From the NCBI RefSeq assembly GCF_900096895.1, contig NZ_FMYO01000001.1, positions 310,001 through 374,000 on the forward strand: a DNA stretch of 64,000 nucleotides. The letters run 5' to 3'. Under the pieces are notes generated by a model, which was not told the DNA's origin, made no database searches, and saw only the letters and a list, made by a program, of their open reading frames with translations. The position numbers and the translations under genes were made by a program. Source of the DNA: Acinetobacter kookii. Its GTDB lineage: Bacteria > Pseudomonadota > Gammaproteobacteria > Pseudomonadales > Moraxellaceae. Below are positions 17,074 to 26,701 of the stretch, piece after piece. How positions within the stretch are numbered: the stretch's first letter is position 1; each line of letters starts with the position of its first letter.

Positions 17074-17661
17074 TTTATTAATCTCTTACAGTCTGTAACT
17101 ATCTGTAAGTAAAATACCATAAAGTAATTAAGGTTTAATTTGTATAAATGCTCATTTTTTACTTTACAAACACCCCATCATAAATATAAATGATAATTAT
17201 TATTATTTTACCTTGTATTTAAAATTAAAATAATCCTTACATTTAGCTCTCATAAAATATGTTAAATTAATAATTTAATTCTATTTTTCAATAGGATGTA
17301 AAAATTAAATAAAAAATATATGAATTTTTCAGCAAAATAGTTTGAAAGTGTTTTTATAATAAGATATGTATAAGAGATTAATTTTTACTAACTTTTATTT
17401 TCAAAAATAAACAATAGCAAAAATGCTCAAAATAATAAATTTCATGTTTTTTTGAAAAAAAATTCACCAATAAATTAAAAAAAGTATTGTTTGAAACAGT
17501 CTACTGTATGAATTAAATGTTTGATCTATTCCTCAAATATAAAAAGTGACTCTTTCAAAGTCACTTTTAGTTAAAAATTTGCCTAGATGAAAAAATCATG
17601 TCTTATCGCAATTCAAATCGCTTTTACAACTTTAATGATTCTTCCACCTATTTAAATTTAT
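17074..17661. other. 588-bp A/T-rich spacer with a weak Fur-like match
   Basis: Gene-free and strongly A/T-rich. It holds the presumed pilin operon promoter on its left side and the desaturase terminator on its right. At 17186-17204 the segment around ATGATAATTATTAT matches about 14 of 19 positions of the Fur box consensus; in such A/T-rich DNA this may be chance. I see no RNA gene or credible ORF. Confidence 0.5.
17541..17568 (-). terminator. Terminator downstream of the desaturase gene
   Basis: AAAAGTGACT and AGTCACTTTT pair around a short loop; on the minus strand the hairpin runs into a T-rich tract about 95 bp past the desaturase stop. Confidence 0.75.
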
Positions 17662-18756
17662 TTACTTCTTGAATGGAAAAGCGTATTTAGCAATACGTTT
17701 AATTACACTGCCATACTGCTTAAACAGGTTGGCATTATTATAATTTAAACCATATTTCTCACATACTGCCTGAACTTTAGGTGCCATTTTACGATAACGG
17801 CGTGCCGGAATGTCCGGATATAAGTGATGCTCGATTTGATGGCTTAAGTGACCGGTCAAAATATGGAATGCTTCTGAACCTGTCAAATTGGATGAACCAC
17901 GAATCTGACGCATATACCAATGTCCGCGACTTTCATTTTCCAGTACCGTTTTCGGAAAAACCTCCACATCTTTAGTGAAATGACCACAGAAAATAATACT
18001 GAAAGTCCAGATGTTACGGATCCCATTCGCAACCAGATTGCCGGTAAATACCGGTAAAGCAGCTGGACCCGCAATCAATGGAAAGAAAACGTAATCTTTA
18101 AACAATTGTTTACCGATTTTCTTTTGGAGTGGCTTCCACTCTTCTTTGAGTACCTGTTTACTCTTGCGCCCAAACCAAACTTTACCCAATTCCAGATTTT
18201 GAATGGCTACACCCCACTGGAATAACAGACAAAATGGAATCGCATAAATCGGCTGTAAAAGATAGCCTGGTTTCCAGCGCTGTTCAGGGAACAAACGCAG
18301 CAAGCCATAACCGATATCATCATCCATCCCTTTAATATTGGTATAAGTATGATGCTTGTAGTTATGGGTTTGACGCCAGTTATCCGCTGTGCCGACGATA
18401 TCCCACTCGTAACTTGGGCCATGGAATTTAGGATCATTCATCCAGTCATATTGACCATGCATGACATTATGACCCAATTCCATATTTTCCATAATTTTGG
18501 CAAAACCAAGTAAGCCTGTACCTAATACCCAGGCCGGCGGAAACCAGCCAGCAAATAAACAGGCACGTCCAGCAATTGAAGCATAACGAATGGTTGAGTA
18601 AACACGACGGATATATTTCGCGTCTTTTTCGCCAATATCATCAAGCACTTCTTGTTTAATGGCATCCAGCTCACGGGCCAAATCATCTAGTTGAGATTGA
18701 GTGAGCTCACCATTTTTAGGATTTTTAAAATATTCTATTTTAACAGGCATATTCAT
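17662..18756 (-). CDS. Acyl-CoA/fatty acid desaturase (DesB-like)
   Basis: 364-aa di-iron membrane desaturase. The three His boxes are present: HNVMH, HNYKHH and QIEHH (in HLSHQIEHHLYPD), with hydrophobic segments between. It lies 14 bp after a 2Fe-2S reductase gene and next to a divergent TetR regulator, the arrangement of the Pseudomonas aeruginosa desT/desCB locus, where the desaturase makes monounsaturated acyl chains from exogenous saturated acyl-CoA. Regiospecificity cannot be read. Two in-frame ATGs (18756, 18750) are possible starts. Confidence 0.9.
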   Translation of the reverse strand: MNMPVKIEYFKNPKNGELTQSQLDDLARELDAIKQEVLDDIGEKDAKYIRRVYSTIRYASIAGRACLFAGWFPPAWVLGTGLLGFAKIMENMELGHNVMHGQYDWMNDPKFHGPSYEWDIVGTADNWRQTHNYKHHTYTNIKGMDDDIGYGLLRLFPEQRWKPGYLLQPIYAIPFCLLFQWGVAIQNLELGKVWFGRKSKQVLKEEWKPLQKKIGKQLFKDYVFFPLIAGPAALPVFTGNLVANGIRNIWTFSIIFCGHFTKDVEVFPKTVLENESRGHWYMRQIRGSSNLTGSEAFHILTGHLSHQIEHHLYPDIPARRYRKMAPKVQAVCEKYGLNYNNANLFKQYGSVIKRIAKYAFPFKK

Positions 18757-18770
18757 AATATTTTTCTCAC

Positions 18771-19841
18771 TTATAAATCAATGACAAGGTCAGACTGCGC
18801 TGAATTGACACATATTTTTAAGACATTACCGGGTTCTGAATTTTGAGCACCGTTCACCAAATTTTTGGTTGAACCTTCAACTTTCTTACAGACACATTTA
18901 TTACAGATGCCCATACGGCAGCCGTGGGTAGGTCTGATATTTTGCTGTTCCAGGCTGGTTAAAATAGACTGCCCTTTAGGAATGGCTACTACTTTCTTTG
19001 ACTGCAACAAAGTTACATTAACAAAGCCCATGCCAGAACTTTCAACGGCACTCATGCTAAAAGCTTCACTTTTGAAACTTTGGGCATGGGCAAATAACTG
19101 TTCAGCCTGTGCAACAAATCCGGATGGGCCGCAGGCATACACCAGACTGTTTTCGATATTGTCCAACAAAGCCAGATGGTCCTGGTTTAAGCGTTTGCCC
19201 GCATTTTCTTCCTGGGTATAAAAAACCTGAAATGAGAAATTCGGATATTGTTCCGCAAGCTTTTCAAAACGCGCTTTAAAAGCTGCATCGGCATATTCTT
19301 TGACCCAATACAACAACTGGATAGGTGCTTGAGTCATACGATCCGTTTTAGAAAGCGCTTTAAGCAAGCTTAACATTGGGGTAATACCGCTACCCGCAGC
19401 GAGCAAGATCATCGGCTGAGCTTGTTCTGGTAACAGCATGTCCCCATAAGGCTGCCCAAATTCAAGAATATCGCCGACTTGTGCCTGCTCAACCAGCCAG
19501 GAACTAACTTTACCCTGATCAACTTTTTTCACTATTAATAAGACATGTTGCGCATCAAGTTGGGTCAGACTATAGCTACGTTCATAGCGAACACCATTCA
19601 CTTCCACAAAAACTGGATGATGCTGCCCTGCTTGCCCCATTTGAAAATGACGGTTCACTTGAATAGTCAAACTCATCATATTTTGTGCAGAATTTTCTTT
19701 TTGGACAATTTTGCCTAAGGCTTGATTGATTGACCAAAGCGTATTGAATTTCTGCAGCCAGAAATTGGCTGCGTGCTGATCCATAACGCTTTCAGCTAGT
19801 GAACTCAGGGGAGATTTTTTCATTTTTTCTACAACATGCAT
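18771..19841 (-). CDS. Ferredoxin reductase-like electron donor for the desaturase
   Basis: Flavin reductase fused to a C-terminal plant-type 2Fe-2S ferredoxin domain (356 aa). FAD-binding RSYSLT, NAD-binding ILLAAGSGITPMLSLL and VYACGPSGF, then cluster ligands in CRMGICNKCVC plus a final Cys (KICVNS). Translated just ahead of the desaturase, it presumably passes NAD(P)H electrons to it, as DesC does in Pseudomonas. ATG at 19841 preferred over an in-frame GTG at 19853. Confidence 0.9.
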   Translation of the reverse strand: MHVVEKMKKSPLSSLAESVMDQHAANFWLQKFNTLWSINQALGKIVQKENSAQNMMSLTIQVNRHFQMGQAGQHHPVFVEVNGVRYERSYSLTQLDAQHVLLIVKKVDQGKVSSWLVEQAQVGDILEFGQPYGDMLLPEQAQPMILLAAGSGITPMLSLLKALSKTDRMTQAPIQLLYWVKEYADAAFKARFEKLAEQYPNFSFQVFYTQEENAGKRLNQDHLALLDNIENSLVYACGPSGFVAQAEQLFAHAQSFKSEAFSMSAVESSGMGFVNVTLLQSKKVVAIPKGQSILTSLEQQNIRPTHGCRMGICNKCVCKKVEGSTKNLVNGAQNSEPGNVLKICVNSAQSDLVIDL

Positions 19842-19873
19842 AGTCAGTACCACGCGATTGAATTTTAATTATT

Positions 19874-19885
19874 ATACACATGTAT
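19874..19885. promoter_or_regulatory. Candidate operator over the reductase/desaturase promoter
   Basis: ATACA-CA-TGTAT is an interrupted palindrome. On the minus strand TATAAT (19876-19871), a -10 candidate for the reductase-desaturase operon, overlaps it. To its right TATATATTTGTAT occurs twice in tandem. The position suits repression by the divergent TetR protein; the assignment is inferred. Confidence 0.45.
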
Positions 19886-19930
19886 ATATATTTGTATATA
19901 TATTTGTATTATTTCTAATTATTTCCCAAG

Positions 19931-19941
19931 TTGCACTGCAA
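19931..19941. promoter_or_regulatory. Palindrome in the tetR promoter
   Basis: TTGCA-C-TGCAA is a perfect inverted repeat directly upstream of TATAAT (19946-19951), a good -10 for the plus-strand regulator gene. It could be an autoregulatory site. Confidence 0.4.
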
Positions 19942-19980
19942 CCGCTATAATGTTTTTGTGTTTCTAATCCCTTGAAAAAT

Positions 19981-20676
19981 ATGAACCAGTCTTCAATCAA
20001 AAAAAGTGTTGATGCGCCTGTTGATAAACAGAATTTTGTTCATGAGCCGGTGATCGTCCGTACCGTGGGCCGAAAAGCAACCATTACCAAAGAAGAGCTG
20101 TTTCAAGCTGCATTGAATTTAATTGGACCGCAAAAAAGCATCTCCTCCTTAAGCCTACGTGAGGTTGCACGTGAGGCAGGTATTGCTCCAAACAGTTTTT
20201 ATAGACATTTTAAAGATATAGATGAACTTGCAATTGAATTGATTGATCGTGCAGGGATTGTATTGCGTCAAATTTTGCATCAAGCGCGTTTAAAGGCTTC
20301 TAAGGAAAACAGCATTATTCGCAGTTCAGTCGAAATTTTTATTGAACAATTAGATGCAGATGAAGGAAATTTAAGTCTATTATTGCGTGAAGCCTATACC
20401 GGTTCTGCGTCTTATAAAGCAGCAGTGCAACGCCAGCTAAATTATTTCCAGCAAGAGTTGCAGGAAGATTTAATTCGTCTGGAACGCCTCAATAACAATA
20501 GGCTTTCTCACCCCGACATTGCCGCTAAAGCCATTACCCAGCTGGTATTCAATATGGGTGCAACGGTCATCGATATTTCTGCGAAGGAACGCAATGAAAT
20601 TGCCGAACAAACCATGATCATGATTCGCATGATTATAGAAGGTGCACGTCATCTGGATGAAGCTCAAATTCGATAA
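19981..20676 (+). CDS. TetR family regulator (DesT/FabR-like)
   Basis: 231-aa regulator with a TetR helix-turn-helix (SLREVAREAGIAPNSFYRHFKD, about residues 55-75) after a basic, flexible N-terminus. The ligand domain (GNLSLLLREAYTGSASYKAAV) resembles FabR/DesT proteins, which sense the saturated/unsaturated acyl-CoA balance. Divergence from the desaturase/reductase pair supports that role. ATG at 19981 chosen; an in-frame TTG lies at 19972. Confidence 0.85.
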   Translation: MNQSSIKKSVDAPVDKQNFVHEPVIVRTVGRKATITKEELFQAALNLIGPQKSISSLSLREVAREAGIAPNSFYRHFKDIDELAIELIDRAGIVLRQILHQARLKASKENSIIRSSVEIFIEQLDADEGNLSLLLREAYTGSASYKAAVQRQLNYFQQELQEDLIRLERLNNNRLSHPDIAAKAITQLVFNMGATVIDISAKERNEIAEQTMIMIRMIIEGARHLDEAQIR

Positions 20677-20728
20677 TCTATAACGTGATTGCTCGTGAAG
20701 GATGCAAAATGAAATCCTTCACTTTTCC

Positions 20729-21577
20729 TTAAATACTTTGCTGTTTGGCAATCCTCTGTTTCACCCATTCGGCTGTGCTTTCCGGTTGCTCTAAAGGAAA
20801 CATATGCCCACCTTCGACCACACTAAACTCAATGCCATAGATTTTTTTCATCCCTTGCGGTAAGCCCTGTTTATAAAAGTGGCTCTGTTTTGCGGTAATC
20901 AGATGTACCGGAACTTGAGGTGCTTTACGTGGAGTACGCCACCACCACGCAGGTACTGTTCTAAAAATTTCAGCTTCAACCGCTTTAGGAATAGTTAAGG
21001 TCGCGCCCCCTCTGCTTTGATCTTCTGTAATAGCATGGGCAAAATAATCATCAAAACACTGCTGATCAAAATTCTTGAACAGGCGGTTATTTCGCAAAGA
21101 TGTATATGCTTCATCAAAACTGCACCAATGATCATTGCGTTTAAGCGTAATCGCGGCTGGCGTGATTTTATCCACGGCTTTTAATTTCAGCTTTTGCAAA
21201 CCCTCAAAAATGGCAGATTTAGGTCCGATCACAAAAGGCGGATCCATAATGACCAGCTGTGAAAACAGATCAGGACGTTTATAGGCCGCCATTAGAGTAA
21301 GCAAAGAACCAAATGAATGCCCCAAACCAATCACCTGCTGTTCTGGAAATTGCCGTTCAATGTCTGCAATTACCTGTTCAACCAGATAATGCCAGGTCAG
21401 AGTCACCGGATATCTGAGATCCAGACCAATCACCGAAATGGCTTTAAGATCAAATTCTGGTCCCAAACAGCGGAAAAACTTTTGATAGCTGGCCGAAGGA
21501 ATCCCATTGGCATGGGTAAAATGAATCGCCTGTTTTCTGAATAATCCATCTGCCATATAAGCTACTCTTATTTTCAT
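20729..21577 (-). CDS. Alpha/beta hydrolase
   Basis: 282-aa alpha/beta hydrolase fold. Nucleophile elbow GHSFGS, following an oxyanion-side HANGIPSASY; the C-terminal GGHMFPLEQPE supplies the likely catalytic His. No signal peptide, so cytoplasmic. Converges with the tetR gene. Substrate unknown. Confidence 0.85.
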   Translation of the reverse strand: MKIRVAYMADGLFRKQAIHFTHANGIPSASYQKFFRCLGPEFDLKAISVIGLDLRYPVTLTWHYLVEQVIADIERQFPEQQVIGLGHSFGSLLTLMAAYKRPDLFSQLVIMDPPFVIGPKSAIFEGLQKLKLKAVDKITPAAITLKRNDHWCSFDEAYTSLRNNRLFKNFDQQCFDDYFAHAITEDQSRGGATLTIPKAVEAEIFRTVPAWWWRTPRKAPQVPVHLITAKQSHFYKQGLPQGMKKIYGIEFSVVEGGHMFPLEQPESTAEWVKQRIAKQQSI

Positions 21578-21717
21578 TTACATTTATCTGATTAACAGCA
21601 TCGTAGCTTAAGGAAAAATAGACTGGGATGACATCCATAAATGCATGATTCACTGACTTGCAAGTCAGATGGCTTAAATACAGAATTCTATACAATAAAT
21701 GATTTGACTGCTGCGGT

Positions 21718-21984
21718 TTATTTTCGCCAAACCACCAGAAACTGACTGCCTAAAAAAGTTGCTCCGCAAGTCGTCTTGTCCCCTGCAATCACCACCCCAC
21801 GCCCTTTCACAGTGGTTGACTGTTTCGCCGCAATGGCTGACACAACCATTTGGCATTTTGGACAATAATGTTTCATACCATGCAAATGCACAGCGATTCC
21901 ATTTATGATAAAAGAAGGATCACATTCCGAGACTATTCCGCCGTGCGACGTGCTAGAACCCATGGTAATTAAAGACTGAGCCAT
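21718..21984 (-). CDS. PAAR-domain protein
   Basis: 88-aa single-domain PAAR protein. PAAR proteins form the sharp tip on the VgrG spike of type VI secretion systems and bind zinc. Typical elements: GSSTSHGGIVSECDPSFIINGI, CPKCQ, GRGVVIAGDKTTCGA. It has no toxin extension, and no VgrG, effector or immunity gene lies nearby, so it is an orphan tip protein. Confidence 0.8.
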   Translation of the reverse strand: MAQSLITMGSSTSHGGIVSECDPSFIINGIAVHLHGMKHYCPKCQMVVSAIAAKQSTTVKGRGVVIAGDKTTCGATFLGSQFLVVWRK

Positions 21985-22078
21985 TGTTATTCTTCTTATA
22001 TTTTATAAAAATTATTTTCTTATTTTAGCATGAGTTGAATTTTAAGCCAGATGAACCACAACTGCCTCATCTTAAACA

Positions 22079-22103
22079 TATAAAGCACCCGTAGGTGCTT
22101 TAT
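22079..22103 (-). terminator. Hairpin downstream of rapA
   Basis: TATAAAGCACC and GGTGCTTTATA form a perfect hairpin 15 bp past the rapA stop, though only a modest T-run follows on the minus strand. Confidence 0.65.
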
Positions 22104-22117
22104 ATTTCAGTTTAAAA

Positions 22118-24955
22118 TTATGGCTTAACCACTACCATCACCTGAATGGCTTCTGGTGTGACTGATAAACCATCCAGCAGGCTCAAACCTTCTTTCTGGA
22201 ATTTTTGCAAACGTGAAATTTCATCTTCACGGATGCTTGGGTTGAACTGTTTCAGATAAGTCAGGCGATCAATTTCATATTGCCATTTGTTGCCATACAC
22301 TTCTTTAGCCTGCTGCTTAAAGTTAGGCAATGCAGCTTTGGCAATATCCAAGGCTTGTGCATAACGCTGTTCAATCACTTCACGGCGTGCTTTCACCACC
22401 TGACGGCAGCTATTGCCATCCAGGTGATGTAAATAAGGTTTCAGGATTTCCGGTGCAATCTTTTCAGACAGATCCTGACCTTTTTCACTGAGCAATACGC
22501 GAATCAGCTGCTGTGGCAAGCTAGATGGCAAGTTCAATGCCTTCGGTGCAACCACATCCACCTTAAACCAGACTTCAATCAACACCGAACCTTGTGGCAA
22601 GGCTGCAGATTTTAATACCGCAACGTTGGTACTACCAAAAGCCTGGGTATTAATCATTTCCATCACGCTTTCTGTGAATGGATGTTCCAGCGTCAAGTAT
22701 TGTGCATCTTCACGAACCTGCGCCTGATCACGATAGAAAGTCGCTGTCATGCCTTCTTCATCTAAAGACAAACCTTGAACCTGCATCTGATCGGTTGGCT
22801 TGATGATCACGGTACCGTTACTTTGCTCATCGAAATCGATGTTGGTCGATGCCATGAAGCGTTTCATGAACATTGGCAAAGTGGTGTTGTCGTCATAATC
22901 TTCAAGCGCCTGCACAATTTCTTGCGCCACAATTGGACGGCAAGAATTGTATTCGAGCAGACGGTCACGGCCTTCCTGCAATTCAGCTTCTAAAGCCTCA
23001 CGCTGAACAGTGACTTCTTCAAGCAAATCTTCAAACTGCTGGCCTAAATCTGCCAGTAAACAGCCTTTTAATTTCACAATGAAGTTTTCTTGCAGGGTTT
23101 GTGCCGTCGGGGAAATATTGCTGAAGATATTTAAACCTTCGTTGTACCAGCGGAACATACGTTCTTGCGCAGTACCGACCAGATAAGGCACATGAATCTG
23201 AATCCGGTTTTCCTGACCAATACGGTCTAAACGGCCAATACGCTGTTCCAGCACATCCGGGTTCGCAGGCAAGTCAAACAGGATCAGGTCAGAGGCAAAC
23301 TGGAAGTTACGCCCTTCCGAACCGATTTCAGAACACAACAGAATTTGTGCTCCATAAGACTCTTCAGCGAAATACGCTGCTGCCTGGTCACGTTCAAGCA
23401 GGCTCATGCCTTCATGGAACATCGCGGTACGGATACCGGCATGTAAACGCAGCACATTTTCCAGTGCTTCCACCACCGGACCACTACGTGCAATCAGCAA
23501 GACTTTTTTGTGCTTTAACTCGGTACGCAGGATTTCCATAAGCCACATGACGCGTGGGTCATGTTCCATCCAGGAGCCATCCAGCTGTGCTTCTTCAGGC
23601 CACATCTGTTCACGCAACTTGCCGTCTTTCGACCAGTTGGCAGGTGCTGGTAAAGGTGCCGGCTGACAGTCACGGCCCGGGAAACCCTGAATCGCTTCAC
23701 GGGTATTACGGAACAAAATACGGCCGGTACCGTGACGGTCCAACAACTCGTGAATGGCACGGAACCGCTGTTCCGGCTCATCCTGAATGCCATGCCCCAA
23801 CAAGCCTTCGATCGCTTTTAAATGCCCTTCTTCCAAAGGCAGGTCTGACATCAACACTTCAGCAATTTTTGCAGTTTGATGATACTGCTCTTCTTCATCC
23901 AGAAAGCGGTCGAGTGAACTGAAACGTTGCGGATCGAGCAAACGTAAACGGGCAAAATGGCTTTCCACACCCAGCTGTTCTGGGGTTGCTGTAAGCAGTA
24001 ACACACCCGGGGTTTTTTCCGCCAGTTCTTCAACCAGATCGTAACGGTCATTACCGCCTTCTTCTTCGCTCCACATCAGGTGATGTGCTTCATCGACCAC
24101 AAGAAGATCAAAACCGGCTTCTAAAGCCTGTTCACGCAAATCTTCGTGATCGACCATCAAGTCAACAGAAGCAATGATGCGCTGCTCAGTCAGGAACGGG
24201 TTTAAGTCAGGGTCATGTTCTTTAATCGAAGCGGTACGGGTCAAATCGAACAGTGAAAATTCCAGATTGAAACGGCGGCGCATTTCAATCATCCACTGAT
24301 ATTGCAGTGAGTCTGGAACCAAAATCAGGATACGTTCAGAACGGGCAGTTTTGAGTTGCTGATGAATAATCAGGCCTGCTTCAATGGTTTTACCCAAGCC
24401 CACTTCGTCAGCAAGCAAGACACGCGGCGCAAAACGCTGGCCCACTTCATGGGCAATATACAGCTGGTGCGGAATCAGGCCTACACGCGCACCGACCATG
24501 CCGCGCAGAGGACTGTTCTTCATGTTGGCTTGCATCAGCAAAGCTTCAATACGCAGGTCATACCATTCTTTATAGTCGACCTGGCTGGCCAGCAAACGGT
24601 CAAGCGGTTTAGAGAGCTGGATGGTCGCACCAATACGGGTTTCGTTGAGTGATTTACGTTCTTCTGAGCCATCTTCCAGATTGCGCACGACGTTATAGCG
24701 CACTACGCCATGACGGTCTTCCAGCGACTCAACTGTCCATTGGGTGCCTTCCTGATCCTGCAGTTCATCATTCACATTGAACACAATACGTGATAAAGGT
24801 GCATTGCTACGTGCATAGACACGTGTTTCATCACTTTTTGGGAATAAGATGCTAACCGATCTTTCATCTACGTCTATAAGAACCCCTAAACCGAGTTCTG
24901 TTTCCGTGTCTGATAACCAACGCTGACCAATAGCAAACTGATGCAATTTTTCCAC
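22118..24955 (-). CDS. rapA: RNA polymerase-associated ATPase RapA
   Basis: 945-aa SWI2/SNF2-family ATPase that binds RNA polymerase and promotes its recycling. N-terminal Tudor-like region (FAIGQRWLSDTETELGLG), Walker A DEVGLGKTIEAG, DEAH box (VVDEAHH), LLTATPEQLG, and helicase C-terminal motif LPANPDVLEQRIGRLDRIGQ, followed by the RapA-specific C-terminal domains. Length near the 968 aa of E. coli RapA. Monocistronic. Confidence 0.95.
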   Translation of the reverse strand: MEKLHQFAIGQRWLSDTETELGLGVLIDVDERSVSILFPKSDETRVYARSNAPLSRIVFNVNDELQDQEGTQWTVESLEDRHGVVRYNVVRNLEDGSEERKSLNETRIGATIQLSKPLDRLLASQVDYKEWYDLRIEALLMQANMKNSPLRGMVGARVGLIPHQLYIAHEVGQRFAPRVLLADEVGLGKTIEAGLIIHQQLKTARSERILILVPDSLQYQWMIEMRRRFNLEFSLFDLTRTASIKEHDPDLNPFLTEQRIIASVDLMVDHEDLREQALEAGFDLLVVDEAHHLMWSEEEGGNDRYDLVEELAEKTPGVLLLTATPEQLGVESHFARLRLLDPQRFSSLDRFLDEEEQYHQTAKIAEVLMSDLPLEEGHLKAIEGLLGHGIQDEPEQRFRAIHELLDRHGTGRILFRNTREAIQGFPGRDCQPAPLPAPANWSKDGKLREQMWPEEAQLDGSWMEHDPRVMWLMEILRTELKHKKVLLIARSGPVVEALENVLRLHAGIRTAMFHEGMSLLERDQAAAYFAEESYGAQILLCSEIGSEGRNFQFASDLILFDLPANPDVLEQRIGRLDRIGQENRIQIHVPYLVGTAQERMFRWYNEGLNIFSNISPTAQTLQENFIVKLKGCLLADLGQQFEDLLEEVTVQREALEAELQEGRDRLLEYNSCRPIVAQEIVQALEDYDDNTTLPMFMKRFMASTNIDFDEQSNGTVIIKPTDQMQVQGLSLDEEGMTATFYRDQAQVREDAQYLTLEHPFTESVMEMINTQAFGSTNVAVLKSAALPQGSVLIEVWFKVDVVAPKALNLPSSLPQQLIRVLLSEKGQDLSEKIAPEILKPYLHHLDGNSCRQVVKARREVIEQRYAQALDIAKAALPNFKQQAKEVYGNKWQYEIDRLTYLKQFNPSIREDEISRLQKFQKEGLSLLDGLSVTPEAIQVMVVVKP

Positions 24956-25098
24956 CTTTATCTAAAAATGAGGACACTAATTTCAAGCCCAAAATCTGGT
25001 TGGTATTTGAGCAAAAAACCAGGTCTTTAAGCAATATATTTTGACATAAAGCCCACTAAAAAGTGCGCAAAATCGATGAGGATTAAAAAGTTTTTACT

Positions 25099-25743
25099 TT
25101 AAAAAGGAACGGGAGCATAAAACTCCATCAGCTGTTCTGTTTGCGGATGATAAAAACTTAAGTTTTCAGCATGCAGGCACAGACGTGGCATCAACAGTTG
25201 CTGCTCAGGAGTGGCATATAAAGTATCACCTATGATGGGATGACCCAGATATTGCATATGCACGCGTAGCTGATGGGAACGGCCGGTAATCGGGCTAAGT
25301 TTGACCCGCGTCACCGCCTGTCCCTGAATTTCAAAATGTTCGATGGCCTGCCAATGCGTGAGTGCAGGCTTGTTATGCTTGGGATCGGCAATATGTAAAG
25401 GAGGATGTTCAGGGTCATAAACAACCGGCACATCAACCGTGCCTTCCCCTTCTAGATGTCCCGCTACTACGGCTTGATAGGTTTTGTCGGTTTGACGTTC
25501 CTGAAACTGGCGGGAAATAGTTTTTTGTCCCCATCTGCTCAGGCCAAACACCAGAATGCCGGAAGTATCCCGATCCAGCCGGTGAATCAGTAAAGTTTTG
25601 GGTTCTATTTCTAATAACCGGTTGATCACGCAATCTTGTAAATCTTCGGTTTTGCCGGGAACGGTGAGTACACCTGCAGGTTTATGGATGACCATAAAAT
25701 CTTCATCACGATGTATCAGATGTTCGGTTAGAAAATTACTCAA
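25099..25743 (-). CDS. RluA family pseudouridine synthase
   Basis: 214-aa RNA pseudouridine synthase. Catalytic motif HRLDRDTSGILVF (Asp of the RLD triad), IHKPAGVLTVPG near the start and ITGRSHQLRVHMQYLGHPIIGD near the end. There is no S4 domain, consistent with RluA-type enzymes acting on 23S rRNA and/or tRNA. Single gene; which uridine is modified is not deducible. Confidence 0.9.
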   Translation of the reverse strand: MSNFLTEHLIHRDEDFMVIHKPAGVLTVPGKTEDLQDCVINRLLEIEPKTLLIHRLDRDTSGILVFGLSRWGQKTISRQFQERQTDKTYQAVVAGHLEGEGTVDVPVVYDPEHPPLHIADPKHNKPALTHWQAIEHFEIQGQAVTRVKLSPITGRSHQLRVHMQYLGHPIIGDTLYATPEQQLLMPRLCLHAENLSFYHPQTEQLMEFYAPVPF

Positions 25744-25872
25744 TGTTCAATCCCAGGCTGATCGCGAAAACAAGGCGGCAATGATAGAAAGCTTGGCACA
25801 GAATTACAATGCACAATATTCGAATTGGTGACGGATTTTCCGATTTTGCTCAAAAATTATTTCAATCTCGTG

Positions 25873-26610
25873 TTATGAACCTACTGATTGCAATACAAAG
25901 CTGACCAGTGCATGCAGTGAATTGTGTTTTAGAACATCTTCATACCTAATATTTGCCCCATGCGCCCGCCAAATACCCACCAACGTCACCATGGCTACAG
26001 AATCCAAACTGTATTGTCTTAAATCAACATCAGGATCAATTTCAAGTGCATCCATGTTCAGTTGCTCTGCAACTGCGAGCATAATTCCCCTGGAGGAAAG
26101 CACGTAATGGGATGGTGCACTTAAATCCCATAACCGAGTCAAACTATAGCTGTTCATGTGATGCAAAGCTTGTGCCGAAATGTTATCAATCCATTGAATA
26201 TGCTGTTCCTGATTCGACAATAAAATCGCATCATCCACAACACAGATTTGCTCGGTGACACTTTGTAGATGTGGCAATATTTGCTTGAGCATCGGCGTGA
26301 CCTGTCCTGCAAAAATCAGCTGCGGATGCGATGATGCATATTCACCCAGTTGCTGCATACCCTGCGTCAGGTCATCGCCATATAAGTCAACAATTGGAAT
26401 ATCTAAAGCTTTAGCTTTATTAGTGATCTGAACCAGATGAGTCATTAGGTCGCTGTCTTGTATTCCTGCCATCGTCCTTAAATTTTGTAATCCCACCAAC
26501 ACCAGGACAGATTCAATTGATGAAAGCTGCCATTTGGCTTGTGATGGTGCAAGTTGGATTTTTTTGGGCATGGGGTACAGCATGGGAGATGATTCATCTA
26601 ATACTTGCAT
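25873..26610 (-). CDS. Degenerate isochorismatase-like protein with aryl carrier domain
   Basis: 245 aa with the EntB/BasF architecture: an isochorismatase-type domain (about 1-170) and a C-terminal carrier domain with the phosphopantetheine-site pattern YSLDSVAMVTL. The start YPMPKKIQLAPSQAKWQLSSIESVLVLV aligns by eye with EntB, but the catalytic Asp (HDMQ in EntB) is replaced in VGLQN, and I find no GCxxTA cysteine motif. The hydrolase half is therefore probably inactive while the carrier serine is kept. No NRPS or siderophore genes are near. Confidence 0.65.
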   Translation of the reverse strand: MQVLDESSPMLYPMPKKIQLAPSQAKWQLSSIESVLVLVGLQNLRTMAGIQDSDLMTHLVQITNKAKALDIPIVDLYGDDLTQGMQQLGEYASSHPQLIFAGQVTPMLKQILPHLQSVTEQICVVDDAILLSNQEQHIQWIDNISAQALHHMNSYSLTRLWDLSAPSHYVLSSRGIMLAVAEQLNMDALEIDPDVDLRQYSLDSVAMVTLVGIWRAHGANIRYEDVLKHNSLHALVSFVLQSVGS

Positions 26611-26701
26611 AGTTACGATATGCTAGCTTAGATTAACCTGCTTGATAAGTTTGAAAGTAGTTAAATTTTTTTTTAAATAATGTTATTCACCAATTAAAAT
26701 G

